64,000 bases of DNA, from assembly GCA_963575745.1 (NCBI GenBank), contig CAUYUJ010016493.1, forward strand, positions 118,501 through 182,500, given 5' to 3'. A program made the position numbers and the translations under genes. Shown here piece by piece: positions 54,059-64,000 of this stretch. Source of the DNA: Prorocentrum cordatum (taxonomy: Eukaryota > Sar > Dinophyceae > Prorocentrales > Prorocentraceae). Each line of letters begins with the position of its first letter. Within the stretch, counting starts at the first letter, position 1. The notes under the pieces are model-generated. The model had not been told where the DNA came from. It saw only the letters and a list, made by a program, of their open reading frames with translations, and did no database searches.

Positions 54059-54999
54059 TCATTACGGAGCTTTAGACAGCACCAGCCGTATGAACTAGTG
54101 TTCGTGATTCTTGGGAACTTGGTAAGTAGATGTACGTATAGTAGTAGGCCAACTATATGAATCTGAACATGTAAGAATGTGGAAACGCAGCGAGCATACA
54201 TCAACCGCCGATATGGAAGTGTACGTCTTCACTGCGATGATTCACTCTGTTGTTTTGTAATGTTCTTGCTAGAAAAAAGTGTGATTGAAGGATCGGAATC
54301 GTTGTCAAGGGGGGATGATCCATCCGGCGTGGACGCAATCACAAACATCGTGGGCAAAGCGTGGGCCATTCGTTGCCATTAGTTGCGTTCTCGTTGTTTA
54401 CTTTGTCGTGGGCGACTTCGGCAAGCGCGGAATACGTTCCGCCACTGCTATTTATGTTTTGTTTCCATTTTCCCAATCATCAGAACTCCTCCTCTCCCAC
54501 TTTCCATGTGCTGCCTGGCATTCAGGAACGATCTGGGTCTGGGGAGCACGGCCTTCTTTTTTGGGAGGGGTGTCTTGTGGCGCCTGGAGATTTTGCGGGC
54601 GCGATTCGGATGTGGTTATAGAATTCTGTGGGGCCCAGTAGGTCGCGCGCTCTCGTGGAATGGGGCGGGGAGAGACGGGATGGGTGAGACCCTATGGGTC
54701 GACTTTCAGCAGCGAAGCCGTGCTGTTCGGATCCAGTGGGAGGCCCGCGCGCAGGTTGGGACCCTGATGGCGAGGCCCGCGCGGTGACAACCGTGAGAAT
54801 CTACGCGGGGCCCTCGCCAACCCTCAGCCAACGCGCCAGCGCCGGCAGCCGTGCCAGCGGCCGGCGCATGTGGCTGCACCGATATGGACGGCCCGTCGGC
54901 GGACATGGGGCGGCGGCAGCCTGCCGGTCTGAGCGACGTGCTGGAAGCAGCCCGGTGGCTGGGAGCCCGGTGGGCCGATGGCTTGCGGCCATGGCCCTG
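54059..54999. other. no gene recognised
   Basis: 54060-54500 is less GC-rich, 54500-54999 more so. No repeat family, domain or credible exon is seen. Confidence 0.45.
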
Positions 55000-55292
55000 C
55001 TGGGATGACCGTGGGGGGTTCTAAGTGGATAGGGGGGTTACAAGTGGATGCCAAGGTGGGTTATATCTGGCCCAACCTGGCCTATACGAGGGTTACAAGT
55101 GCCCTAAGTAGCTCAGGAGGGGTCGATAACTCGGCTAAGTGGGCGGAGCCCACCTAGCCCAGATCGTTAACCCCCCTAAGCTACTTAGGGCACTTGTAAC
55201 CCTCTTATAGGCCAGGTTGGGCCAGATATAACCCACCTTGGCATCCACTTCTAACCCCCCTATCCACTTAGAAACCCCCACGGTCATCCCAG
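55000..55292. mobile_element. near-perfect 293-bp palindrome (foldback/MITE)
   Basis: The two 145-base arms are almost perfect complements: CTGGGATGACCGTGGGGG, GTGGATAGGGGGGTTA, AAGGTGGGTTATATCTGGCC, GGGTTACAAGTGCCCTAAGT, GTGGGC, then GGA, then the complement. Differences are confined to a few bases and a cluster near the centre. No coding capacity. Confidence 0.92.
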
Positions 55293-55845
55293 TGCGGCCC
55301 AGCTCTCCGGCCCAGCCTGGGGTCCCGGCCCGGCCGGGCCCTGCGGCCCGGCCAGCCAGCCCACTGCGCGCCAGTCTGGCCCGGGGCCCTTCGCGAAGCC
55401 GGAGGCCCAGCGGCCGGGAGACTCGCCCGTCCAGCGGCCAGGCAGTCGGGGCCCCGCGGGGGGGGGCGACTCCCCAGAGAGCTATTGATTTCCGCCCGCC
55501 CGCAGGGGATTAGGAAGAACGAGGAAAGCTAAAGAGAGCAAGTCAAAAGCGTTCGAGACCTGGACGCTAGTAAGGCGTGAGCAAACCTAAAACCACTATT
55601 CTTGCCTCCCCGCGGAAAGTCATGCGGCCCACGGGGCAACATCGAAAACACACTGGTTCCGCAAACCGAACGAAAGCTATTCCCGGAAGCCCGCCGGGCG
55701 ACCTCGGGGCTTCGCTGCCCGGCGGAAGCCCAGGCTTCCCAGAGCGCTGGGGGGGGCTCCAGAGTCCTCCAGCGGAGCCGGGGGCGCGATGGGGCCGAGG
55801 CTCAAACGGCATGGAGCGGCCGGAGGCGGTGGGGGCGGCAGGAAG

Positions 55846-56216
55846 AGGAGGAGGAGGAGGAGGAGGAGGAGGAGACGGAGACGGAGACGGAGACGGAGAC
55901 GGAGACGGAGACGGAGACGGAGACGGAGACGGAGACGGAGACGGAGGACGAGGAGGACGAGGCGGACGAGGAGGACGAGGAGGACGAGGAGGACGAGGAG
56001 GACGAGGAGGACGAGGAGGAGGAGGAGACGGAGGAGGAGGAGGAGGAGGAGGAGGAGGAGGAGGAGGAGGAGGAGACGGAGGACGAGGAGGACGAGGAGG
56101 GAGGAGGAGACGAGGAGGAGGAGCGGAGGAGGAGGAGGAGGAGGAGGAGGAAGAGGAGGAGGAGGAGGAGGAGGAGGAGGAGGAGGAGGAGGAGGAGGAG
56201 GAGGAGGAGGCGGCGA
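55846..56216 (+). repeat. (GGA)n with (GGAGAC)n and (GGACGA)n blocks
   Basis: Ordered sub-blocks: GGA, then 12 copies of the hexamer GGAGAC (55870-55945), then GGACGA hexamers (55946-56020), then GGA with GGAGAC islands. 55293-55845 shows no supported gene. 56217-56583 is purine-rich. Confidence 0.94.
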
Positions 56217-56583
56217 AGGAAAGGAGGGGGGGGGGTGATCCGGAGTTGCGACAACGAGGAGGAAGGAAGGAGTCGCGATGGGCGGAGAGGAGAGGGGGGG
56301 CGCGCGAGGCTGGGGCGGGCGCGGCGTGGTCAGGGGAATGGGAAGGAGAGGAGGAGGGAAGGGGAGAAGGAATGACAAGAGGGGGGTCGGGTGGGAGGAG
56401 GACGAGGCGGAAAAGGATGACAGGGGCGGGGGGGGAAGCATGTGTAGGTCACGGCGCAGATGCTACGAGAGGACGCGCGCCCTCGTGGATTGGTTGGGTG
56501 TTGGGTCCATGGCTACGGCGGTGGAGCGGTCGACGCGCGTGGTCCTCTGTCGCCAGCCAGGGCGCGCTGGCCGCCTATTTTCG

Positions 56584-58310
56584 CTATGCGTTGGACCTCA
56601 CGGTCGCACGGATGCCATCGTGATGTTGTTGCCGCAAGTGTCGCCGTGGGGAGGTTTCCGCTGGCGCGCGGGGCCGCGCTCCCTTTCGGCGCGCTGCAGC
56701 TTGCGTCTTGTGGATTCGGCGTGGATTATCGCGGGCATACAAGCACTCGAGGTTGAAGAGCATGGCCGTGAAATGGCAGCGCTCCAAGCTCACGAACACG
56801 CCGCCAGCAACTTCCCCGCGAATGCAGGAGCGGGCGGGGACCTGCTGGAGGCCCCGATGCCCCCACGGCTGCGAGCAGCACAGCTAACACTGCGCAGGTC
56901 GAGATCGGCGAGGAGGAACCGGCCAGAATCCGCCACTGGCGACAGACCACATGACAGCGCCGAAGGGGCCGAAGGCGATCCGCACAGCGAAGCCGACGAT
57001 AATGGGCCCTCTTTCTGGCAAGATGATGGGGCCCATCCAGACGTGGAGGGCGACAGCTTCTACCAAGACAACTCCAGCGAAGCGGACGACCTGCGAGGCG
57101 AGGCCGCTGCAGATGGAGCAGAAGAAGGAGTTCACGGACCAGTAGGAGCCGAAGAGTGTGAAGAGCAGCAGCCAGCCAGCCCATCCTCGCCCTGGCCATC
57201 ACGATCGTCGACGGAGAGCCCCACTGGAGACAAGTGGAGCTCCAACAGCAGCGCTGGCAGGAGGAGAGTCAGGCCGGGAGTCACCGATACTATCGACCAC
57301 TTCGAAAGTCAAGTCAGCGCGCTAGGAGGCGATGTCCATGAGCTTGAGCAGCTGCTGCCGGACACACTCCACGAGCAGTTGGGGCAAGTTGGCAGCCAGA
57401 GCGACCCGCCTGCAGCAGCCCATGGTGAGGGCCATGCTGAGCAGGCTGATGGCGGCCACCCAGTGGAGCAGCCAGGGGAACCGCAGCAGGCCGCCAGCAC
57501 GGGCCCCGGACGCCCTGGCGGCCCTCGAGGAGGAGGAGGAGGAGGAGGAGGAGGAGGAGGAGGAGGAGGAAGAGGACGAGGAGAACGCGGACCCGAGCAT
57601 AGCGCGGCTAAGGGCAGCGCGGCCGCGCTCGCCATCGGCGCTGCGCTGGGCGCGGCTGGCCGCAAGCGTACCGCCAGAAGACGAGACGCGGCCATTGGCA
57701 GCAAGGTGGCCAGGAGGCCGGAGGTGCGCTGCCAAGGAGCTCACGCCGCGAGGCCTCCCAGCGCCACAGGACACTGCGGCGGACGCCAGCGCTGCAGCTG
57801 GGCCCGGCCAGGCACACCAAGCAGTTAGACGGGTGGTGATGATCTGAGCATGTGGGAGGCCACGACGATATAAATTACGATTGTTGTCGCCGTCCGAGTG
57901 CGAGCGCCCATGCGCTCCTTCAGCCGCCCTGTTCAGTGCGACCACAGTGAGAAATCTTTGAGGTCGACAAGAAGCGGCGGATGAGCAGCATCACGGGGTC
58001 GAGGAGGCAGCCCGAGATCAGAGACAACACGACGGTCAGCGGGCTCATTGGATTCCCACCGCCCACCGCCCTGCGCGCCCTGCAGTTGTTGCTGACATGT
58101 AGTACACGCCCTCGTCGAGGCTCGAGGACCTACTGGATGCCGTCTCGCTACGATGGAGCGGAAGCGGTCGTCGTAGTCTCGGGGGCGCTCAATCGTCATA
58201 ACCTGCTGGGGTATCGAGTTGCCAGCGGCGAAGCCGTCACCGTGCTTGCGAAGCACTCTGCGTGGCGGCGCTTCGAGGACCGCCCAGAAGGCCCTCGCGT
58301 GAGGCATCTC
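56584..58310 (-). CDS. candidate multi-exon membrane-protein gene
   Basis: On the minus strand, separate frames give hydrophobic, aromatic-rich readings typical of exons. Going 5' to 3': 58307-58150 (VMTIERPRDYDDRF); 58130-58075 (SLDEGVYYMSATT); 58048-57950 (MSPLTVVLSLISGCLL, DPVMLLIRRF); 57500-57330 (PWLLHWVAAISLLSMALT, then LPQLLVECVRQQLLKLMD); 57175-56890 (FTLFGSYWSVNSFFCSICSG, VVRFAGVVLVEAVALHVWMG, IIVGFAVRIAFGPFGAVMW); 56800-56725 (SLERCHFTAMLFNLECLY). At least four stretches could span a membrane. Splice borders were not settled. A GGA tract (57525-57575) would lie in an intron. The long plus-strand frame over the same DNA is acidic and polar, as expected of the complement of hydrophobic exons. 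Family unknown. Confidence 0.4.
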
Positions 58311-59164
58311 TCGTCTTTACTTCTTGAGGAGCTCGCACGTGGTCTATCTGGACCGTGTTCGGACTGTGTTGGGCTCCCGTGGGCAAGGCTTGGGGGTCCC
58401 CTGGGGTCCTCCTAGGCCCTGAGCTGTGTTGGGGCCCTCCTGGGGCCCTATCAGCCGTCTCGGGGTTCTCTTGGCCGTCTGGGGTGTCTCTTGGGGTCGT
58501 CGTTGGGCCATTTTGGATCCTTCTGGAGGCCTGCGTGGGGCTCCGTTCGGGCCGTCCTGGGCCGGAGGCACTCCGTCTGGCGAACACGACTCGGGGGATC
58601 CGTATGTGTTGCACTGCGTGGTCCACCCTGGGTGCCGCCCGCCAGCTTCGGGAAAGTAGGGCGCTTTTCACTCACAGGAGTTTGTCTTGAGCCCACTCTT
58701 GGCCAACGTTGCGCGGAGAAGAGTTCATATCGACTCTCCTGGACAGCAGCCCTGCGGATGGGTTCAAACATGTTTCGGTCGGGTTGGTTGACACATTGAC
58801 ACCTTCTTTGGAGCCTACAGGTTTCTGGGAGACGAGGGCTGACAAAAAGCATGACCCCTCTTACGAGAACCTGCTACATTAAAAGAGTGTTGTGGCCAGC
58901 ACCATCGTAGGGCTGTTCAGCGTCCGCTGCCTTTCAGCTCGTCTCGACTTCATACTTAATGTTATGGTCCTCATTTCCTATGCCGCTTCCCTGCTCTCCC
59001 ACAGACCTTTCTCCTCCTCTTCGATACGATGCTCACCAGACAACATGCGTCCGTTGTTTATTTCCCATGTTCTAAGGTGGGGGCCAGTGTTATTTGTGTG
59101 ACGCATCCGCCTCCTCCCTTCCTCCTTCTCCTCCTCTCATCGCTCTTGTTCCTCCGTCCTCGTC
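58311..59164. other. no gene recognised; GGGGCCCTCCTGGGG-type repeats
   Basis: 58350-58630 is built of diffuse GGGG(T/C)CCTCCT and TTGGGG(T/C) words; the rest is unremarkable. Confidence 0.45.
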
Positions 59165-59560
59165 GCTACTCACGCATACGTACTCAGACTCACTCATAAT
59201 CAGATTCACTCATACTCAGACTTGCTCACACGCAGGTCCACTCTTACACAGCTTAGTCATACTCAGACTCACGCGCACTCAGCCTCGCTACCAGTCAGAT
59301 TCACTCACACACACAGACCACGCACACGCATATGCACTCATTGTCAGCTTAGCCATGCCTAGACTCACGCATGTTTAGACTTACTTACTTTCAGATCCGC
59401 TCACATTCAGATTTACGGATACTTAGACTCGCTCTCATCCGCGCATATCTCATGCTCAGAGTCACTCACACGCAGGCATATCCACACTCAGACAAGCTCA
59501 CACTCAGACTCGCTCACATGGAGACTCACTCCCGCACAGACCCCACTCACACACAGACCA
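59165..59560 (+). repeat. ACTCAGACTCACTCAC minisatellite
   Basis: Degenerate 12-16 base units of ACTCAGACTCACTCACAC over nearly 400 bases. Confidence 0.88.
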
Positions 59561-59624
59561 CCAACACACACGCACCCAGACTCAGTGACACCCAGATTCG
59601 CTTTCCAGAGCTACATGCACATCG

Positions 59625-60270
59625 CGCTGTAGCAGGTACGTGAATGTTCGTGCCCAGATTGTGGGGATGTCTCAGGCTGTTTGCCCGTTGGTGGCCCAGA
59701 CTTGTTTCGTTTGCGTGTCCAATGTTCATCGCGATGTAGCAGGCGTGGCGTGTGAGTACATCAATGGCGAGCCGCCAGGGATGGGGCGCACATATTGTGT
59801 GGACGTCTTAGGCGGTTTGTTTGGTGGCCCTGTCTTTTCCCTTTTGAGGGTCCAACTCTTGCGGCGACATAGTAGGCGTGGCACTTGGGCACCGCAAGGG
59901 GGAGCCGCCAAGAAGGGAGACACTTGCCCGTCCTCGCCCAAAATGTAGGGATGTCTCAGAAGGTTTGCCTGCTTGGTGAACCAGACTGGTTTCTTTTGGT
60001 GGTCCAACGCCTGTCGCGATGTAGCAGGCGTGGCACCAGAGCACCCCAAAGCGGAGGCCACCAGGGAGGGGGGGCACATCCGCATCGCGATATAGCAGGC
60101 CTGACATTTGAGCACACCACGGGGGAACACACCAGGGGGTTGGGACATTTGCCCGTTCGCGCCCAGATTGTGGGAATGTTTTAGGCGCTTTGTTTAGTTT
60201 TGCCCCCCAGGGTTCTTCTCTGTTAGCAGCGTCATGCTCACCGCGATCTAGCCAGTGGGTGAGACCGCGC
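59625..60270 (+). repeat. diverged tandem repeat, roughly 110-170 bp units
   Basis: Words recur in fixed order: GCCCAGATTGTGGGGATGTC, TCAGGC(T)GTTTG, CCCAGACT(T)G, GGTCCAACGCCTG, CGCGATGTAGCAGGCGTGGC, GAGCCGCCAGGGA, GGGGCACAT. At least four partial rounds are seen (about 59640, 59780, 59930, 60160), with internal deletions. 60271-60553 shows no gene. Confidence 0.85.
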
Positions 60271-60553
60271 CCAGAGCGGGGGGATGTCTCGAACAGATCG
60301 TTCGTTCGGCGGCCCCAGCACTTGTTAACTCGAAGCCGCAGGGTCAAAGGGTGAGCCCGAGCCACCTGGGACCTCGCACTGCTCGCCCATCGGGGCGACC
60401 GCCTTCCCAATCAAACATAACAAGGTCAGCGTAAACTGACGGTAAAAAAGTAGGCGCAACGGGTGGACGCATGGACCCGCAATCGCCCAGCCCATTGATT
60501 GCGGACCGGGGGCCCGATAGCGCACCAAGCCCAGCAACGTGGTGATCAGGGGC

Positions 60554-60733
60554 CTACTGTCGGGGCGCTGAAGAAGGAACCATGTTCGTTGGGGAGGGGC
60601 TCGGTGTTCCTTGATTTGTTTTACAGTTTGCCTAAGGTTTTCCTGAGGCTTTCCATGGGAGGTCGAAGTTCACTTCTTGGGAAAGGGGCCTCGTTCCTCA
60701 TTCAGGGTTCCTGAGGTAAGTGCCCCGACTGTA
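60554..60733 (+). mobile_element. MITE family 2, copy 2
   Basis: 180 bases, TA|CTGTCGGGGCGCT at the left and AGTGCCCCGACTG|TA at the right: 13-base terminal inverted repeats with one or two mismatches and TA on both sides as probable target duplication. The interior matches 46708-46888. TA duplication is typical of Tc1/mariner-type elements; no transposase is present. Confidence 0.85.
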
Positions 60734-60944
60734 TCGCCGATCCCAGCTCGACGTTGCCCCCCCCCCCCCCCCGAGCCAGTCCCCCCCCCCCCTAACACTG
60801 CGCCTCCTTGCTCTGGCCCCCCTCGCCCTGGGGCCGGTGTCCACTCGGGCGCTTCTGCCCGAAAGAAAGCGCCGGAGGGCTACGGGGCCCGCCCGGGCCG
60901 GCGTCTCGGCTTCCGGGTCGGACGGAGGAGGTGGGGGGTGAAGG

Positions 60945-61165
60945 GGGAGGAGGAGGAGGAGGAGGAGGAGGAGGGGGAGGAGGAGGAGGAGGAGGGGGAG
61001 GAGGAGGAGGAGGGAGGAGGAGGAGGGGAGGAGGAGGAGGAGGAGGAGGAGGAGGAGGAGGAGGGGGGAGGAGGAGGAGGAGGAGGAGGAGGAGGAGGAG
61101 GAGGAGAGAGGAGGAGGGGGAGGAGGAAGATGAGGAGGAGGAGGAGGGGGTGGAGGGAGGAGAGG
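60945..61165 (+). repeat. (GGA)n tract
   Basis: GGA array with GGGGGA interruptions. Two poly-C runs lie just upstream at 60757-60793. Confidence 0.94.
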
Positions 61166-61324
61166 GGGTGCGCGGGCCTGCTGGCGTCGGCCCCGCCGCG
61201 GCCGGCGCCTTTCCTCGACGCGCCGGCGCCTCCCGCGCGCGGGGGGGGAGGCGCCAGGGGGCGCCAGCTGCGGCGCGTGATCCGATCCTCTGATTTTCCC
61301 GGTGCTGCCCGCCCGCCCTCCTCA

Positions 61325-61552
61325 GGTCAGAGCCCCGAATCATCAGGGGTAACTCGGGTCAGGGATAACTCGGGTTCCTTTTTCGGGAATCCAAACCCGA
61401 GTTACCCCGGACCCGAGTTACCCCGGATAACTCGGGCGTCCAGAGCCCCGAATCATCAGGGATAACTCGGGTCAGGGCTAACTCGGGTTTTTTTTCGGGA
61501 ACCCAAACCCGAGTTACCCCGGACCCGAGATACCCCGGATAACTGGGGCGCC
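61325..61552. repeat. foldback repeat E, copies 2 and 3
   Basis: Two tandem copies (starting about 61328 and 61440) of the AGAGCCCCGAATCATCAG, GGGTAACTCGGGTCAGGG, AACCCGAGTTACCCCGG unit seen at 44917. Each copy folds on itself through AACTCGGGT/ACCCGAGTT. Confidence 0.9.
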
Positions 61553-61962
61553 CAGTCAGGAGGGGAAGACACACAGACACAAGTCATCGTCGGTTCCCAG
61601 GGGAATATAGGAAAATACGGGAAGCGGGGGGGGAAGGCGGACACCCAGAACATAATGACAAATATTGGAGTCTTGGGAATTGTGTCTGTTTATTTGGTTG
61701 TCCCTGGGTCCCTTCCCTTCCGTCCGACCCAGCGAAAAAGGCCCGCGAAGTCCAAGACAGTACAGAAGCAAGCCCTGCACGTTTTTGTTGGTCTTGTTCG
61801 AGTCGGCAGAGGTCTGGGGACAACCCTTTCGTGGCCCTTCACGCGACCGTGCCAGGACCTCACGGGCCCCAACTCGCTCACCCGTGCGTTCGGGAGCAAC
61901 TGGACATGCGAAGGCGCCTCTGCAATGGGAGGGCCCCCCCTGCAGGCTTGCTCGAGGAGGAG

Positions 61963-62172
61963 ATGTCGGGGGAGGAGGGGGAGAGGAGGAGGAGGAGGAG
62001 GAGGAGGAGGAGGAGGAGGAGGAAAGGGAGGGGGGTGGAGGGGAAAGAGGAGGAGGGGGAGGAGCCAAGGGGAAGGGTGAGGAGATGGAGGCGGAGGAGG
62101 AGGAGAAGGAAGGGAAGCAGAGGAGGAGGAGGAGGAGGAGGAGGAGGAGGAGGAGGAGGAGGAGAGGGAGGG
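61963..62172 (+). repeat. (GGA)n tract
   Basis: Two GGA blocks (61963-62020, 62120-62172) joined by imperfect purine-rich sequence. 61553-61962 shows no supported gene. Confidence 0.92.
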
Positions 62173-62404
62173 AGGAGAGAAGGAGAAGGGGGGGGCAGGG
62201 GCACGGCCGCCAAGAGTGCGTCCGCCAACGAGCACGCCTCGGGATGAAAACAAAAAGGGCGGCCTGATGGGGCCGCGGGAGCGGTCGGGACGGGCACCGC
62301 CTTCGGGCTCGGGGGCCAGGCCGCAGCTCAGGGACTGCCTCTCCAGCTCCTTCGGCTTTCCCGTGCTGCACATGCCATGATGCTCACTGCCCCTTACTCT
62401 AGGG

Positions 62405-62596
62405 TTAAGTCGGGCCTGTCTCCTTACAAGGGGATGTTCGACGAAAGATGAAACATACCCCCCAAATACCCCCAAAATAGTCCAAACATAGTCTGGGGAT
62501 CATGTTTTAGTATGTGTTTGACCTTTGTGGGGTGTGTGTTTGGGTATCTTTTATTTTTTGTTGAAAATCCCCCTGTAGGGGGACACGCCCGACATA
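62405..62596 (+). mobile_element. MITE family 1, copy 3
   Basis: 192 bases with ends TTAAGTCGGGCCTGTCTCCT and GGGGGACACGCCCGACATAA. The interior has ATAGTCTGGGGATCATG, longer than in the other copies. It contains a short duplication CCCCCAAATA/CCCCCAAAAT near 62458. Confidence 0.85.
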
Positions 62597-63081
62597 ACTC
62601 TAGGGCGCGCCCAGGTCATCGGCATTTCCGTCATGTTCGTAAGGGCAAAAAAAATGGCGACAACAAGCAAGGCCTTGGCAGACGACTCAGTTGGTGCGAG
62701 GCTTCTTGATAACCGTCTTCGCGCACGTGTCCTGCACCACGCTGGAGCTTCTCGCGGAGCTTCTCGGCTCCGTCGGACTCCTGCATTGGCGCGCCCATGG
62801 CGTCGAGCGACGCCCTGACTTCCTCGGGGGCCATTGATGGGGCGACGAGATCCTCCGACCCCATCTACTCCGACCCCATCTAGGGGGCCTCTATTGATGA
62901 GCCCGTCAAGAAGATTGATACGCCCCCGCTTTGGGCTGCTGTTGTCCTCGCCCGTTGCCCCAGGAGGCCCAGCACCACCACCACTAGCACCGCCAGGCGC
63001 GCGAGGAGGCTGGGCCCGAAGCTGATTGAGCTGGTGCTTGAGCTCTGCGCACCTATCCTCGGGCATCCTGCCCGCTCCTGC

Positions 63082-63331
63082 CCTCCTCCTCCCCCTCCTC
63101 TGCCTCCTCCTCCTCCTCCTCCTCCTCCTCCTCCTCCTCCTCCTCCTCTTCCCCCTCCTCCTCCTCCCCCTCTGCCTTCTCCTCCTCCTCCTCCTCTTCC
63201 TCCTCCTCCTCCTTCTCCTCTTCGTTCTCCTCCTCCTTCTCCTCCTTCTCCTCTTCCTCCTTCTCCTCCTCCTCCTTATCCTCATCCTCCCCCTCTGCCT
63301 TCTCCTTCTTCTTCTTCTCCTCCTCCTCCTT
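63082..63331 (-). repeat. (TCC)n tract
   Basis: TCC array with CCC and TTC interruptions. 62597-63081 shows no gene I can support. Confidence 0.94.
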
Positions 63332-63333
63332 CC

Positions 63334-63416
<83 letters not shown>

Positions 63417-63580
63417 GCCGCAGCAGCAGCAGCATCATCATCATCAGCATCATCATCCTCATCATAATCAGCATCATCAGCAGCAGCATCAGCATCAGCA
63501 TCAGCATCTTCATCAGCATGGTCATTGTCATCCTCCTCATGATCACCATCACCACCAGCAGCATTGAGCATCGTCATCGC

Positions 63581-63623
<43 letters not shown>

Positions 63624-63727
63624 GTCATCATCATCATCGTCATCATCACCAACGGCATTGTCGTCATCGTCATCCTCATCATCGTCATCCTCATCATCTT
63701 GAGCATCGGTATCGTCATCGTCATGAC

Positions 63728-63764
<37 letters not shown>

Positions 63765-64000
63765 GTCGTCATCATCATTATCATAATCACCAGCATCATA
63801 TTCGTCAATATCATGTTCATTATCAGCATCAGCAGCAACATCACCATCCTTTCCATCATCCTCACAGCCATCAACTACAACAACATCAGCATCGTCAACA
63901 TCATCGTCAGCATAACCATCATTATCATCATCGTCATCATCATGTTCATCCCCATCCTCATCCTCATCCTCACCACCACCACCACCAACACCATCACAAG
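63334..64000 (+). repeat. (CAT)n with CAG, CGT variants, runs off the window
   Basis: Pure CAT at 63334-63415, then CATCAG, CATCGT and CATCCT mixtures to the window end. Met, His, Ile or Asp runs read from it are by-products. Confidence 0.95.

Noticed and set aside
56278-57828. 516-codon plus-strand frame
   Set aside because: It begins and ends in GGA-rich DNA; the central acidic part is the complement of hydrophobic minus-strand readings. Retained only as an alternative to the minus gene.
63053-63874. 273-codon Met/Asp/Glu-rich minus frame
   Set aside because: Pure translation of CAT and TCC repeats.

Overview
The window looks like nuclear DNA of a eukaryote, most probably a dinoflagellate. 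The reasons are its high GC content, very low gene density, strongly GC3-biased short exons, a LINE-type retroelement carrying endonuclease, reverse transcriptase and RNase H, massive simple-sequence repeats, and short repeated elements that look like mobile introns. The species is inference. I see no bacterial operon, rRNA, tRNA, CRISPR array or spliced-leader gene.

Layout. 1-7.5 kb: GGA/TCC microsatellites, one candidate exon, CATAGATTGC-type and GCAATGCAAA-type degenerate tandem repeats. 7.5-13.5 kb: remains of an old LINE (ORF1 end, RT and C-terminal pieces) broken by a CT/TA tract. 14-22 kb: GC-rich DNA with hairpin elements, TIR MITEs, GGA and GAC tracts and one good exon candidate. 22.7-31.4 kb is the best-preserved mobile DNA: a near full-length LINE (ORF1, then ORF2 with endonuclease, RT, RNase H and a CCHC finger, frameshifted in three places), followed by a 5'-truncated second copy. 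Both lie within arrays of a 53-bp tandem repeat. 31.4-32.5 kb: 12-bp minisatellites. 34.2-34.7 kb: AT-rich island. 37.97-40.5 kb: the one gene I can name by family, a GRAM plus VASt (Aster/LAM-type sterol-transfer) protein, interrupted by four repeated elements of two families. 41.3-42.6 kb: an inverted, LINE-free copy of the 53-bp-array element with terminal inverted repeats. 42.5-62.6 kb: more tandem repeats, foldbacks, MITEs, long GGA tracts, a short exon at 54.0 kb and a likely minus-strand membrane-protein gene at 56.6-58.3 kb. 63.1-64.0 kb: TCC and CAT repeats.

How it fits together. Two short repeated families (A, with paired GGTACC-containing ends and GT..AG borders; B, a long GC-rich hairpin flanked by 5-8 bp direct repeats) sit inside the GRAM-VASt gene and recur elsewhere in the window, which is the signature of introners. 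Removing one of them exactly from target duplication to target duplication restores the reading frame. A MITE is nested in another copy of family B. The 53-bp array element exists once empty and once carrying two LINE insertions, giving a natural filled/empty comparison.
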